A DNA stretch of 64,000 nt from Meloidogyne chitwoodi (lineage: Eukaryota; Nematoda; Chromadorea; Rhabditida; Meloidogynidae), in contig JACZZP010000007.1 of assembly GCA_015183035.1 (NCBI GenBank), forward strand, positions 310,001 to 374,000. The letters run 5' to 3'. The notes beneath the pieces are model-generated. The model was given only the letters and a program-made list of their open reading frames with translations. It was not told the DNA's origin and searched no databases. Positions 48,076 to 60,000 of the stretch are shown here, one piece after another (positions within the stretch are counted from its first letter, which is position 1; each line of letters opens with the position of its first letter). Both the position numbers and the translations under genes were made by a program.

Positions 48076-51000
48076 ATGGAAAAAGAAGAAGATAAAAATA
48101 AAAATATAAATTTATCATTACAACCAAACAGATCATCATTATCTTCTTCAATAAAATCATTAAAACAAAAACAACAAAAATCAGAAAATATTGGATTATC
48201 TAAAGATATTATTAAACCTTTATTAAATACTCAAATTATTCAAAATAATAATAATAATAATCAAAAAATAATATTAAAACCTCCAAGACCTCCACTTCCC
48301 CCACACCCACCTTTACCTGTTAGAAGAAAATCACTTTTAACTAATACAACAACAAATAATAATACTATAATTAATAATAAAATTATTAGAGGAGAAGAAA
48401 AAATAATAATACCTGAAAGAGGTGAATATTTTAATAATTTTGAATATTTATGATTTTTGTGTTTATACAGTAAAGGACGATTCAGAGTCGGCCCTTTCAA
48501 AGTAACTCGTATAACTTTTTTTCTTTTAAACCTTTTCAAATAATTTTAATGTCATTCGAAAGAGCTCGAAAAGTGGAGTCTTTTCATTAATTAGACCGAT
48601 CAGATCAGTTTATTTTAAAAAAAGTTATGCACGAAAAACACGAAAATCACACTATTTTCCACTATTTTCTCGCTATAACTTTTTGTCGAGTGATCCGATT
48701 GGATCGGTCCAATTGGTTAAATTAATCCGCTTATCGGATGCTTTCGATTAATAAAAGAACTATTCAGATCGGTTAAGAAATAAAAAAGTTATGGCCAAAA
48801 ACAACCGGCTACTCTGAATTGTCCTCTACCCATGTAAACACCCCACCCCATTTATTCGCAAAAAATTATTTTTTATATTCTGCGAATAAATGGGGGGTGT
48901 TTACAATATACAAGTTCTTTAATTTATAAATTTGTATTTTTTAAATTTAATTTATTTTTATTAATTTTTAACAGATATTTCTCAACAACAAAAACAATTT
49001 TCATCACATTATGGAGGAGGGGGAGTAGTAAATAATAATAATATTAATTCAACATCTCCTCGAATGAGAAGATTTGCTGAACGTTTAGCTGTTATTCAAA
49101 TATCTTTAGACCCTCCAAGTCCTCCAGAATTTTCTTTACAATCTCCTAATAATAATGAAATAACAGCTCCTGTCCCTTTTTGGGCACAACCTGGATATGA
49201 AAATTATTTTAGACCAATTGAGGATTCTCTTTTGTTACAGGTAATATATTTGGGTATATTATATTAGGACTAAGTGAGAGATTATAAGGATGAGACTGAG
49301 ATAAGTGAGAGATTTTTGGCTAGAGGACATTTTGTCCTTTTTTTTTTAATTTTGACATATTGTCTTTTTTTTACTTTTTAAAAATTAAATTAAATTTCCA
49401 TTAAACAAATAATAATCATTTTAAGGTTCCAAGAATGTTAGATCAAGATGATTCTGATACAATGCGTGAATGTTCTCCTCCCCCAAGAAGATGCTCTTAT
49501 GCCTCTACAGTTAGTGAAAATTCTTCAATTTCATTAAATACTTCATATCAATCACTTTTATTTTCACCTTCAATTTGTTGTCCAGATCAATGTGTTTCTG
49601 TTAGATCAAGGTTTGTTTTAATGTTTATAAAGTGAATATAAATATATTTTTTATTATTTTGAATTATTTATTTAAAAAGTCATTCTATCGGATGAATTTA
49701 TAAAAAGGAAATAAATCTCTTATAACCACTCATCACCTTTATTATACCGAAAAATTTGGGAAAACGAGTTTTGACATTTTGTCTTTTGTGACATTATGTC
49801 TTTTGTGACATTTTGTCTTTTGTGACATTTTGTCTTTTGTGACATTTTGTCTTTTGTGACATTATGTCTTTTGTGACATTTTGTCTTTTGTGACATTTTG
49901 TCTTTTGTGACATTTTGTCTTTTGTGACATTTTGTCTTTTGTGACATTTTGTCTTTTGTGACATTTTGTCTTTTGTGACATTTTGTCTTTTGTGACATTT
50001 TGTCTTTTTTGACATTATGTCTTTTGTGACATTTTGTCTTTTGTGACATTTTGTCTTTTGTGACATTTTGTCTTTTGTGACATTTTGTCTTTTGTGACAT
50101 TTTGTCTTTTTTGACATTTTGTCTTTTGTGACATTTTGTCTTTTGTGACATTTTGTCTTTTTTGACATTTTGTCTTTTTTGACATTTTGTCTTTTGTGAC
50201 ATTTTGTCTTTTGTGACATTTTGTCTTTTGTGACATTTTGTCTTTTGTGACATTTTGTCTTTTGTGACATTTTGTCTTTTGTGACATTTTGTCTTTTGTG
50301 ACATTTTGTCTTTTGTGACATTTTGTCTTTTGTGACATTTTGTCAATATTTGCGTTCTTTCTGTTTAATTTTAGGCATTTATATTAAAATCCTATAAAAA
50401 ATTATTTTTTGAAGTTCCACTCATGACAAAAACTTGCTAAAATGAATATTCTTTTCTTCCCATCTTCTCTCTCCCATTTAAAAAAAAAAATAATAATAAA
50501 AAAAAAATTTTTTTAGGTCAAGTACTTGTTGTTGTTCAGAATGTGAAGCAGATACACCACCAACAAATGAATCTGAATTTATTTTTTCACAACAACAAAA
50601 AGGTCAAGAAGAAGAAGAAAATCATCGTTCTAAACGTTCAAGTGTTTGTAATTGTCAACAATTATTAATTAAACAAAAAAGACAGCAAAGACGATCACAC
50701 AGTGCTGTGGTAAATTATTTAGTTTTTTATAAATAAATAATTTTTTTTTTTTAATTTTTTTTTAAAAAAGTGTAAAAATGTGTTGGCAAAGTGTCTTTTT
50801 TTATTTAATTAATTTTTTTTTTAATTATTATGCGCGCCTAAAAAAAATTTAAAAAAATACAATAATTTATTGGGTTGTGTAATGTTTAATTTTTTTATAA
50901 AATTAACCCAATTTAACAAAAATTTGAAACTTTGCAATTTTTTTCTTTAAATGATTATCTATCTTATAAATAATTTTGAGAATTTTTGTTTCTATTTTCT

Positions 51001-54000
51001 TGTTGGTTTTCTTTTTTTTAATTTACATTTGTTTAATATTGGGGACGTTAGAGAACGAAAATACTCAAATGGGCACTTTGAGTCTTAAAATTTTGTATAG
51101 ATATTTTTTATAGTGTAAGTTAACAGCTACAAAAATTTGAGAATTTTAGGTTTGTTATTTCCCAATTTATGGTCAAAAAATTGGTAATATTTTTCCTAAA
51201 TTTGGGACATTTTTAATCATAAGTTGTGAAATATTTAACCACATTTTCTAAATTTCTAGAAAAAGTTAAATAACATATTGAAGGATATATATAAATTCTA
51301 AATTGAAGACATTTAGGTTTTCATTTGGTTATTTTATAAGGAAACACCGAAGCGTCCACTCATAACAATCTTTTTATTATTTTCTTTTAGCAAAACTTTT
51401 TTTTAATAATAAAACTAGGAAAACTAAATAAATAAAAATAATTAAAATTAAAAAAATATAACGTCATTTTTAAATCTTTTTTCTTCTGCGTGGGAAGTGT
51501 ATTATTTTAATAGTCCTCCTCCTATTTATTTATTTATTGTTTCATTGTTTACCATCAATTCGCACGCAAGCTTTTATTTTATTTTTTATTGTATAAGTAA
51601 AAACTCAATTTTGGAAGAAATTATTTTAAAAAATAAAAAATTGAGAGAGAAAAAATAATTATTAATATTAGAGTGTGCTATCAAAAAGCTTTATTTTATA
51701 AAAATATTATATTTTATATTGTGATAATATAAATTTTTTAATTTTTTATTACTTTTTTAACTGTAAAAATTGAAAATTTAAAATATTTTTGCTTTTATTT
51801 TTCATTTATAAGCGCCACACCGAAACGTCCTCATAATGCTCAATTATTCATTATATTTAAATCCACTTTTTATTTTTTTTCAATATTTTTTCCAACTTTT
51901 CTAACCTTTTTTCCGACATTTTTTCCAACTTGATTTTGTTACTTTAACTTCTCTTTTTATTACTTTTATTGACTACATATGTATTGTCAATTTTCTTTTT
52001 TTTTCATGCAATTTTCCACAAAACACTTCGATTATTATATTTATTTATTTATTTTTTGCTATTTTTTATTTCCTTGTGAAAATTTATATAAAATTACTTT
52101 TTTCTCATAAAACTTTTTTTATTTTAATTTTAAAACCTAATTTTTAGTATTTTTTTAATTTAATTAAATTATTTTTTATTTATTTATTCACCTAGAAATT
52201 ATTTAATACACCTAAATGCTTCAAGTTTTATTATTAATTTATTTTATTTTTTTTATTAGCAATAAAACTTAATTTTCAGGTTTTAATTTATAGTTTTATT
52301 TATTTACTTGATAAGACTTAAAATTTATATTTAAAATAAAACTTGAACTTAAAACTTGGAATAATACTTGAACTTTAAGTTTTATTATAAAACTAAATTT
52401 TAAGTTTATTTTTTTAATTGTTTTTTATTTGTTTAAAGTTTATTTTCATTAAGTTTATTTTTTTAATTGTTTTTTATTTTAAATAAAACTTTTTTCACTT
52501 CAATCTTTAAATTTTATATATTAAATTCTTAGGATTATTAATGCAACCTTTTTCCAACTTTTCCCTCAAGTTTTAACAATTAATTTTCTTTTACCCTTAA
52601 AATAATAAAAGAAACCAATAGCAACGAAATTTTTTAAAAATTGTTTTCTAATTAAAATTTAAATTTTGCATTTCTTTATTATTTATTTATTTTAACTTTA
52701 ATTATGTAAACAATTAATTCTGACGCATAGATTAATCATTATTTTTTAATATTTTTTAATTATTCTTTTTATTTTTTTTAATTTTTAAATTTTTTTATAT
52801 TTTAATTCTTCTAATTTATGTACTTTTAAAATCTCTACTACTCTCTTTATTTTCGTAAAAATTGTCCAATTTTTTATTTATTTTTTTATTTTTTCCTATT
52901 TTCCAGATATGCATTAGAGAGAGACACATTTTAACTACTTAAATATGTTTTGAATATTTAATTTCTTTTAAAGAATAATATTTACTTTAAAAAATTTAAA
53001 ATTTACTGAAAAATAATTTTATCTTTTTTTTGCTTATTATCCAAAATATTTTTAAAAAAGTTTATTTTTTTAAGCATATTTATATAAATATTTTTTGAAT
53101 AAATTAAACGGAAGAAAGAGTAGTGGAAACTTAAATTATTATTTAATCTAATCTCTGACTTATGACATCGTTATTTTATATTTTTTAACTTCCCTCACCT
53201 CTTTTTTTGTTTTATTTTTTTGGACAATTTATTTAGCCTCTTTTTTGGCTTTTAAAAAATATATATACAATTCTATTTTAGCCAAAAAATATTTTAGAGA
53301 ATTTTCTCTTAAAGAAATGTGCCTATATTTATTTATTTATCTCCTTTGGGGATTTAAAACTCCCCAATAAATAGTGGAAACATCATTTCGTCTATTTTTT
53401 TTCGACCTTTTTTATTTTTATTTTTTATTATCATTTTTGAAAAAATTAAAAAAAAATTTTTTGACTTTTTAAATATACGGAAAGGCCCTTTTTTAATTTT
53501 AAGTGATTTTTACTCTTTTTAATTCTCCTTTATTTATTTATTTATTTTCCCTCAAAAAAAGGAATAATCTCTTCTTATATTTTTTAATTTAATTTTTTAT
53601 AATTAATTATTTAATTAAATTATAAAAAAGAACTTTTTTTATTTTCTGTCAAATACATTTTTTTAATTTTTTTTTAATTTTCTATTTCTCTTTTTCTTAA
53701 ATAAATAAACTTTTGAATCTGGTTAAGTATAGGTGGTTTTTTTGTAGCGGTTCAATTTACACAAGTGAGGTGTCATTCGAAAGAGCTCGGCGAGCTGAGT
53801 CGAACTAGCCCTGAACGAAGTCGAACCAACTACTCTGAGCCGAGATACAGACCCCCGAAAATCGAAAAACCATAGGGGGGAGTAAGCTCAGTTTTGGGGT
53901 GGAAAAGTCGAATATGAGTATGATAGCTCATTCGATAGGTCTCTTTGAGACCTATCGAATGAGACCAAAATTGTCGAGATTGAACGATTTTGAACAAAGT

Positions 54001-57000
54001 TATGAAAGATCGAAGTTTGCTGGAAACACGCCAAACTTGAACCTACAGAGAGTGTTTTATCACTTCTTCGTGTGAGAGCCCATCCCTGGTTGGCTTTTTG
54101 GTACATGCGTTATTCTACGGCGCAAATTACAAATAAATAATTAATTTATCAAAAATTTAAGAACAGCCAATTTAATGACACAAAGGTAGATACGTTATTC
54201 TACGGCGCAAATTACAACAAAATAATTCAGTGAAAATAATTTAGTAGCAGCCGCGGTAATCACTAATAAGAGCTTACTCCCCCCTATGGTTTTTCAATTT
54301 TCGGGGGTCTGTATCTCGGCTCAGAGTAGTTGGTTCGACTTCGTTCAGGGCTAGTTCGACTCAGCTCGCCGAGCTCTTTCGAATAACACCTCACTTGTGT
54401 AAATTGAACCGCTACAAAAAAACCACCTATACTTCACCAGATCCAAACTTTTTTTCTTCCAACTTCTTTTGTTTAAATATTTTAAAAATAAAAATATTTA
54501 TTTAATTTTTATTTTATATTTTAATCATAGAAAAACTGAAAAACCTTTACTTATATATAATATTTCTATTCTTTTTCTATTACTCCCCAAATCTTTTCTC
54601 TTTTATTACTATCTCCAAACAATTATTCACCCATTTTTCATTGATTATTAATATAACGGACATTTAAATAAAAAAACTAAAACTTTGTTTAAAAACTTTG
54701 TTGTATTGTGGAAAATTAATGAAGTTTTAAAAAATAAAAAAAATATTTTTTATGACCATAAATAATTAAAAAAATTATTAAAAAAGAGTTTAACCTCCAA
54801 ATTTAAAAATTAAATATTTATTATATTTATTTTATTTTATTTAAAATTTTAAAATTAAATAAACAGACAGTCAGACATTTAATCGATCTTTTTTCATTCA
54901 CTCAATAAATTTTTTTCTTTTTTTTAGACTTATCTCATTTATTTTTAGTCTTTTTTATTAAAAAAATATATTTTTTTATTTACTAGAAGCAATTTTGGCG
55001 CAAAACCATTAGAGAAATTTAATCTAATAAATTTCCAAATTCATTAAATTTTGTTTTTAAATATTATTTAAATTGTTAATTAATTTTCTTAAAGATTTTA
55101 GAATTTTTGGAAATTAATATTTTGAGAATTTTTAATTTTTGAAGAAAAAAAAAGATATTTTTATTTTCCAAAAGTTGCGTTTTTTTCGTTTTTCAACTTT
55201 AACAATTTAAATAAATATTCTGTCAAATTTTTATTTATTTTATCTAAAATTTATTTTGTATACATATATTTTATAAAATTTGAAAAGTTTAATTTAATTT
55301 ATGCACGCCAAAAAATATTTCTGCGCCCAAATGACCCCACAGAATATTTAAAAAAATTAAAAAAAATTTTTTTAATCTAATTTAAATTAATTTTAGAGTG
55401 GAATATAATAAAAAATAAAAAAATATATATTTTATTATATATTTTATTTTTCTTTGCATTTAAAAAATGCCTCATTTTGAGGGTAATTTGCCTTTAGTCC
55501 CCCCACAACTTTTAAAATTAATTGGACAAAAACAAAGTAAAAATAATAAACAACAACAAATATCAGAAAAAACATCAGAAGAAAAACCAGAAGAATTATT
55601 AAAACAAACAAATTCATTACCTTTAATATTACAAAAATCAATTAGTGGCTGTCTTTGTCATAATTGTACTTCTTCTTCTTTTAATTTATTTACTACACAC
55701 AGCGATGAAATAATATTACAGGCATGAGAGAAAAAAAGAAACTTGAGAGAAGAGAAAGAGAGAGAGAGACATTTTTAATTCCCCCACTCTAATTAAAATA
55801 ATTAAAAGTTTTTTTTTTAAATTGCGCCAAAAAAATATTCAAAAAATAAATTAAAAATTAATTAATTTAATTTAATAAAATACTTTTTTTTTATTTTTAG
55901 TCAACACCTTGTTGTGAGCAACAATTAATAAATAATAATAATATATCTCCTTCACCTACAACATTACTTCTTTCGCCTGTTTTATTGTCTCGCCCAATAA
56001 GTAAATTTAAATTTATTTAAAATAATAATAATAATAACTAGATATATTTAATTATTAAATTAATCAAAATTTATTTTTAATTAATAAATAAATAATTTTA
56101 ATTTAAAATTTTTAAGGATCTTTGCCCTCACCAATTAGGTCACAAAGTGCTCATTCACCTAATAATTTTCTTCGTAATTTTGGCAACGGTGGGAATGTTA
56201 TGATGGGACAACAAACATTTGATTCTGTTTGTTTTTATTTTAATTCAAAAAATTTAATTTATTTTAAAGGAATTAGAATATTCAACAACAAATACATGTA
56301 AAGATCATTATTATCCTTCACTATCTCGTCAATCACAACATTCTCGTCTATCCAATTCTAGACTGTCTAATTGTTCTTCTCCTCTAGCAGGCACTCCTCC
56401 TCCTCTCATTTGTGGTGGCAGTCCACCTACTATTGGAATAAGTAGTAGATGTAAAAATGATAAAAATGTTGTTACTAGATCTGGTGGGTATATTTTTTTT
56501 ATTTTTTAAATCTATTTTTGCCTATTTTTCGGGTTTAGGTCAGTTGAGTGCCATCTAATATAACTCATCAACTATCAGATATTTTCAATTGATTTTGGTA
56601 TCATTCGATAGAGCAGAAAATTTACTACAAAAAACCAGAAAATCAGAATTTTTGAATTTCTGCAAAAAAAGTTGTAGTCAAAAAACCTCCAAAAAAATCG
56701 AATTTTCTCAAATAAGTTGTAGTTTTTTGACTACAATTTTTTTATTTTCAAAAAAATATTTTTTGAATTATTTTGTGGTAAATTTTCTGCTCTATCGAAT
56801 GGTACGAAAAAAAATAGAAATGACCAAAACGTTCCTGAATTATAATAAATGGCGCTTACTTTCCACTACTACTTTTCATGTTTTTTCTAAATAATTTTTT
56901 TGCGTTCTAACTTATTTAATTTTTTATAAATATTGCTTAACTATTTTTCTTTATTAAAAAATTTTTTTTTTAATTTTTAAATAATTAAAAAAGTTTTTTT

Positions 57001-60000
57001 TTTAAATTTTATTTTAAATTTATTTATTCTAAATTTAGCGCTTAAATTATTTTTAAATTTTTTTATTTATTATTAATGTTTGTTGTATTATTATTATAGC
57101 TTTTTTTCAACTTAAAATAATTTTAAAAAATTATAAAAAAAATCAATATAATTTTTCACTTTGTGCCTTTACTTCTACTCCTTTACCTCTACTTCTACTA
57201 ATATATACATTACCACCCACAACTTTTTTTCTTTTTTTTCTTTGTTAAAGAAAAAAATGAAAAATCAATAAATATATTTATTTTATATTATTCTATCCGG
57301 AAGTTAAAAAAGAAAAAAATTTTTTTTTACCTTTTTTACAAATTTTTGAGAGAAAAATGATTGATTGGCATTTCTTAAATAAAAAATATTTTTAAAAATG
57401 TTTAATTGCAAAAAAGCTAACAATTGTTTTTTTTATTTATTATTAATAAAACGTTCAAAACATTTTTTTGAGTTTTCTCATTTTGAAATTATTTTAATTT
57501 TTTTTTCAAAATTTAACAGATTACCTCAAAAAATTGCTAAATAAATTAAAAAAATTTTTAATAATATTTTTTATTTTTTTTAATTTATTTTTAAGAAAAT
57601 TATTTTTCTCTTCTATCAACTGTTTTTTTTTTAAAATAATAATAAATAGAAGAAAAGAAAAGAAAAAATTAAATTAAATTTGCACACTGCTTCTTCCTCT
57701 CTTTTTATTTTTCTTCTTCTTTTTTCGTTTAATTTTAAAAATAAATAAAAAATACCCCCAACAAAAAAATGTAAATTAGCATTATAGAATATTTGCTATA
57801 AATTTATTTAAAAAATTTATAAAAATTTTTTGGCGTTTTTTTGCGCACATCTACAATAAATTTATTTAAAAAATTTTTAATTTTTAAAATTTTTTTGTTT
57901 CAATTTCCGACTAAAAAATACTACAGATAATTAAATAATATTATACATATTTACGTGTATATAATATATATTTTTTAATAAAGACTATATATTAAATATA
58001 TTTTAATTATTTCCTTTATTTTTTTTAATTAAAAAAAATCTCTTTTTTTCTTTTTAATTTAACGAATATATATTTTTTATTATTGACATTTTATTTAAAA
58101 TTTTATTTATTTATTTATTATTATTTTATAATTCCAATAGAAGAGACAATTTATTAAATTGATCAATTGGACATTTCGTCCAATGGTTCAAAATTGAACA
58201 TTTTGTCCAATCTGACATTTTGTCTATTAAATAAAAGTATTTTCAAACAAACTATCCAAATATCCCAAAAACTGAAAATTGAAATATTTTGTCCAAAAAA
58301 TTTGAAAAACATTTTCTCAAATTTCCCCCAAAAATTGGGGAAAATATCTATTCTCTCCAATAAAATTTAAAAAAAAATTATTTTATTTATTCTGGTTAAT
58401 TTAACTTAATTATATAATTTTTTAAATTTCAAATTTTTTCCTTTTTTTTTAATAAAAAAAAATTTTTTTGCACGCAATGTGTGTGTGTGTGCTGCCTATT
58501 TCTTTGTGGTTAATAAAAATGGATTTTTTTATTTTAATGGAATTTATTTAAAAAAAAGATTTTTGTATTGTTGGGGGAATTGTTGTATATTTATTTTTAT
58601 TTAAATTTGTTTTTATTTTTTAAATAAATTTATTTTTTTTTTTTAAATATTTTCTAATTTTATTAAATTATAATTATTTATTTTATATTATTTTTACCTA
58701 AAATTACATATCTGATATATTTTTATTTTATAAAATGGGTAATTTAATTTTTTAGTGAATTTTTGTTTTGTTATTGCTTATTTATTTTTAAATATTTTTT
58801 GCGGACAAAAAAAATATTTGCGGACAAAAAAAATTTTTTCCTAATAACCTTTTTCCTTATATTCTCATTCATTACGTGTTTTTGAGCAATAAATTATATC
58901 TAAAATTTGAAACAATTTTAAATCTGAGGGTGTGTCTAGGATAAAAAAGACGCGAAAAACGACTATTTTTATTTATTTATTTTTTAATTTTTATTAAATA
59001 AAAAAATTTTTTTTATTTATTTTTTGAGTGAGTTTTGTGTCCCCTTTTTTATTTAATTTATTTATTTTTGTATTTATTTTAATTAAAAAAAATAAAAAAA
59101 AAATTTTTTTGCGGACAAAAATGTCCTTTTTATTAGAGAGATGCTAAATTTATTTTTTTTATTTTTTTTACATTTCTCCTTTTTAACTTAATTTGTTTTT
59201 TCTATTTTTTAACAGAAAAACAAAAACAGGAAAAAAAGAGAAAATTAAATTAGAAAAAATAGAAGGAATAAATAAACCTTTAGGGGGAGTACAGCACTTT
59301 TTTTATTTTTTTTTAACTTTTTAGGAAAAAATATTTATAAATAAATATATACATAAATGTCATTTTCCTTTCTCTCTAAATTTTTTACCAATTTTTTTTT
59401 AATTTTTTCCTATAAAATAAAATAAAAATAAATTTATTTGTCCTATGTAGAAGAGAAGAAAAAACAACCCTTTTCTCCCCTTTTCTCCCCTTTTATTTTG
59501 AATAATTTAGTTTTGAGACTTAAAAAAAAAATATTTTTTCTATAAAAATTTTTTTGTGTTTTAAAAATATTTATTTTATTTTATTTCCAAATTTAGTAAA
59601 TAAAATTTTTTTTCCATTTGTGGGGTATTTTATTGTTTATTTAAATAAAAAGGCTTTAAATTTATTTTTAACGACCATTGTGTTTGCAAAATTATTTTTA
59701 ATACTTCCGGAATTTTTATTTTAATTAATATATTTTATGCATTTGTGTTATGATTAATTGAAGATTTTTGGAGAATTTTTTGTGTTATAATGCCGCTCAT
59801 TGTAAAATGGACAGTTCAGTGCTAAATTCATTTTTTATCAAAAACAAATAATTTACCTTCATAAATTAATTCAGAATTGAGTTCCGAAAATTCCCAAATA
59901 ATCAAAAAATATCAATTCGATATTTTGACCAATTTTGGGTAAAGTGACATTTTGTCGTTTTACCATTTTGTCGTTTTACCATTTTGTCTTTTTTCTTTTT

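Larger units (their letters stand above)
50710..55466. other. 5.2-kb intron portion without coding exons
   Basis: It is AT-rich. It contains a foldback family 2 element (51085-51345), CACCGAAGCGTCC at 51344 and ACACCGAAACGTCC at 51817, and the 740-bp long-arm inverted repeat at 53711. No RNA gene is seen. Confidence 0.5.

Noticed and set aside
48261..48539. antisense frame across the large gene's first exon
   Set aside because: It is the mirror of a Pro- and Asn-rich exon and has no independent support.
49772..50344. CRISPR array
   Set aside because: The units are contiguous 17-mers with no unique spacers, in an intron of a eukaryotic gene.
49720..50346. 208-residue Lys-rich repeat protein on the minus strand
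   Set aside because: It only translates the 17-bp satellite; all three frames give the same peptide and no splice or start context supports a gene.
53888..54106. 72-residue minus-strand frame
   Set aside because: It lies in the spacer and arm of the 740-bp inverted-repeat element and crosses the palindrome; no protein features.
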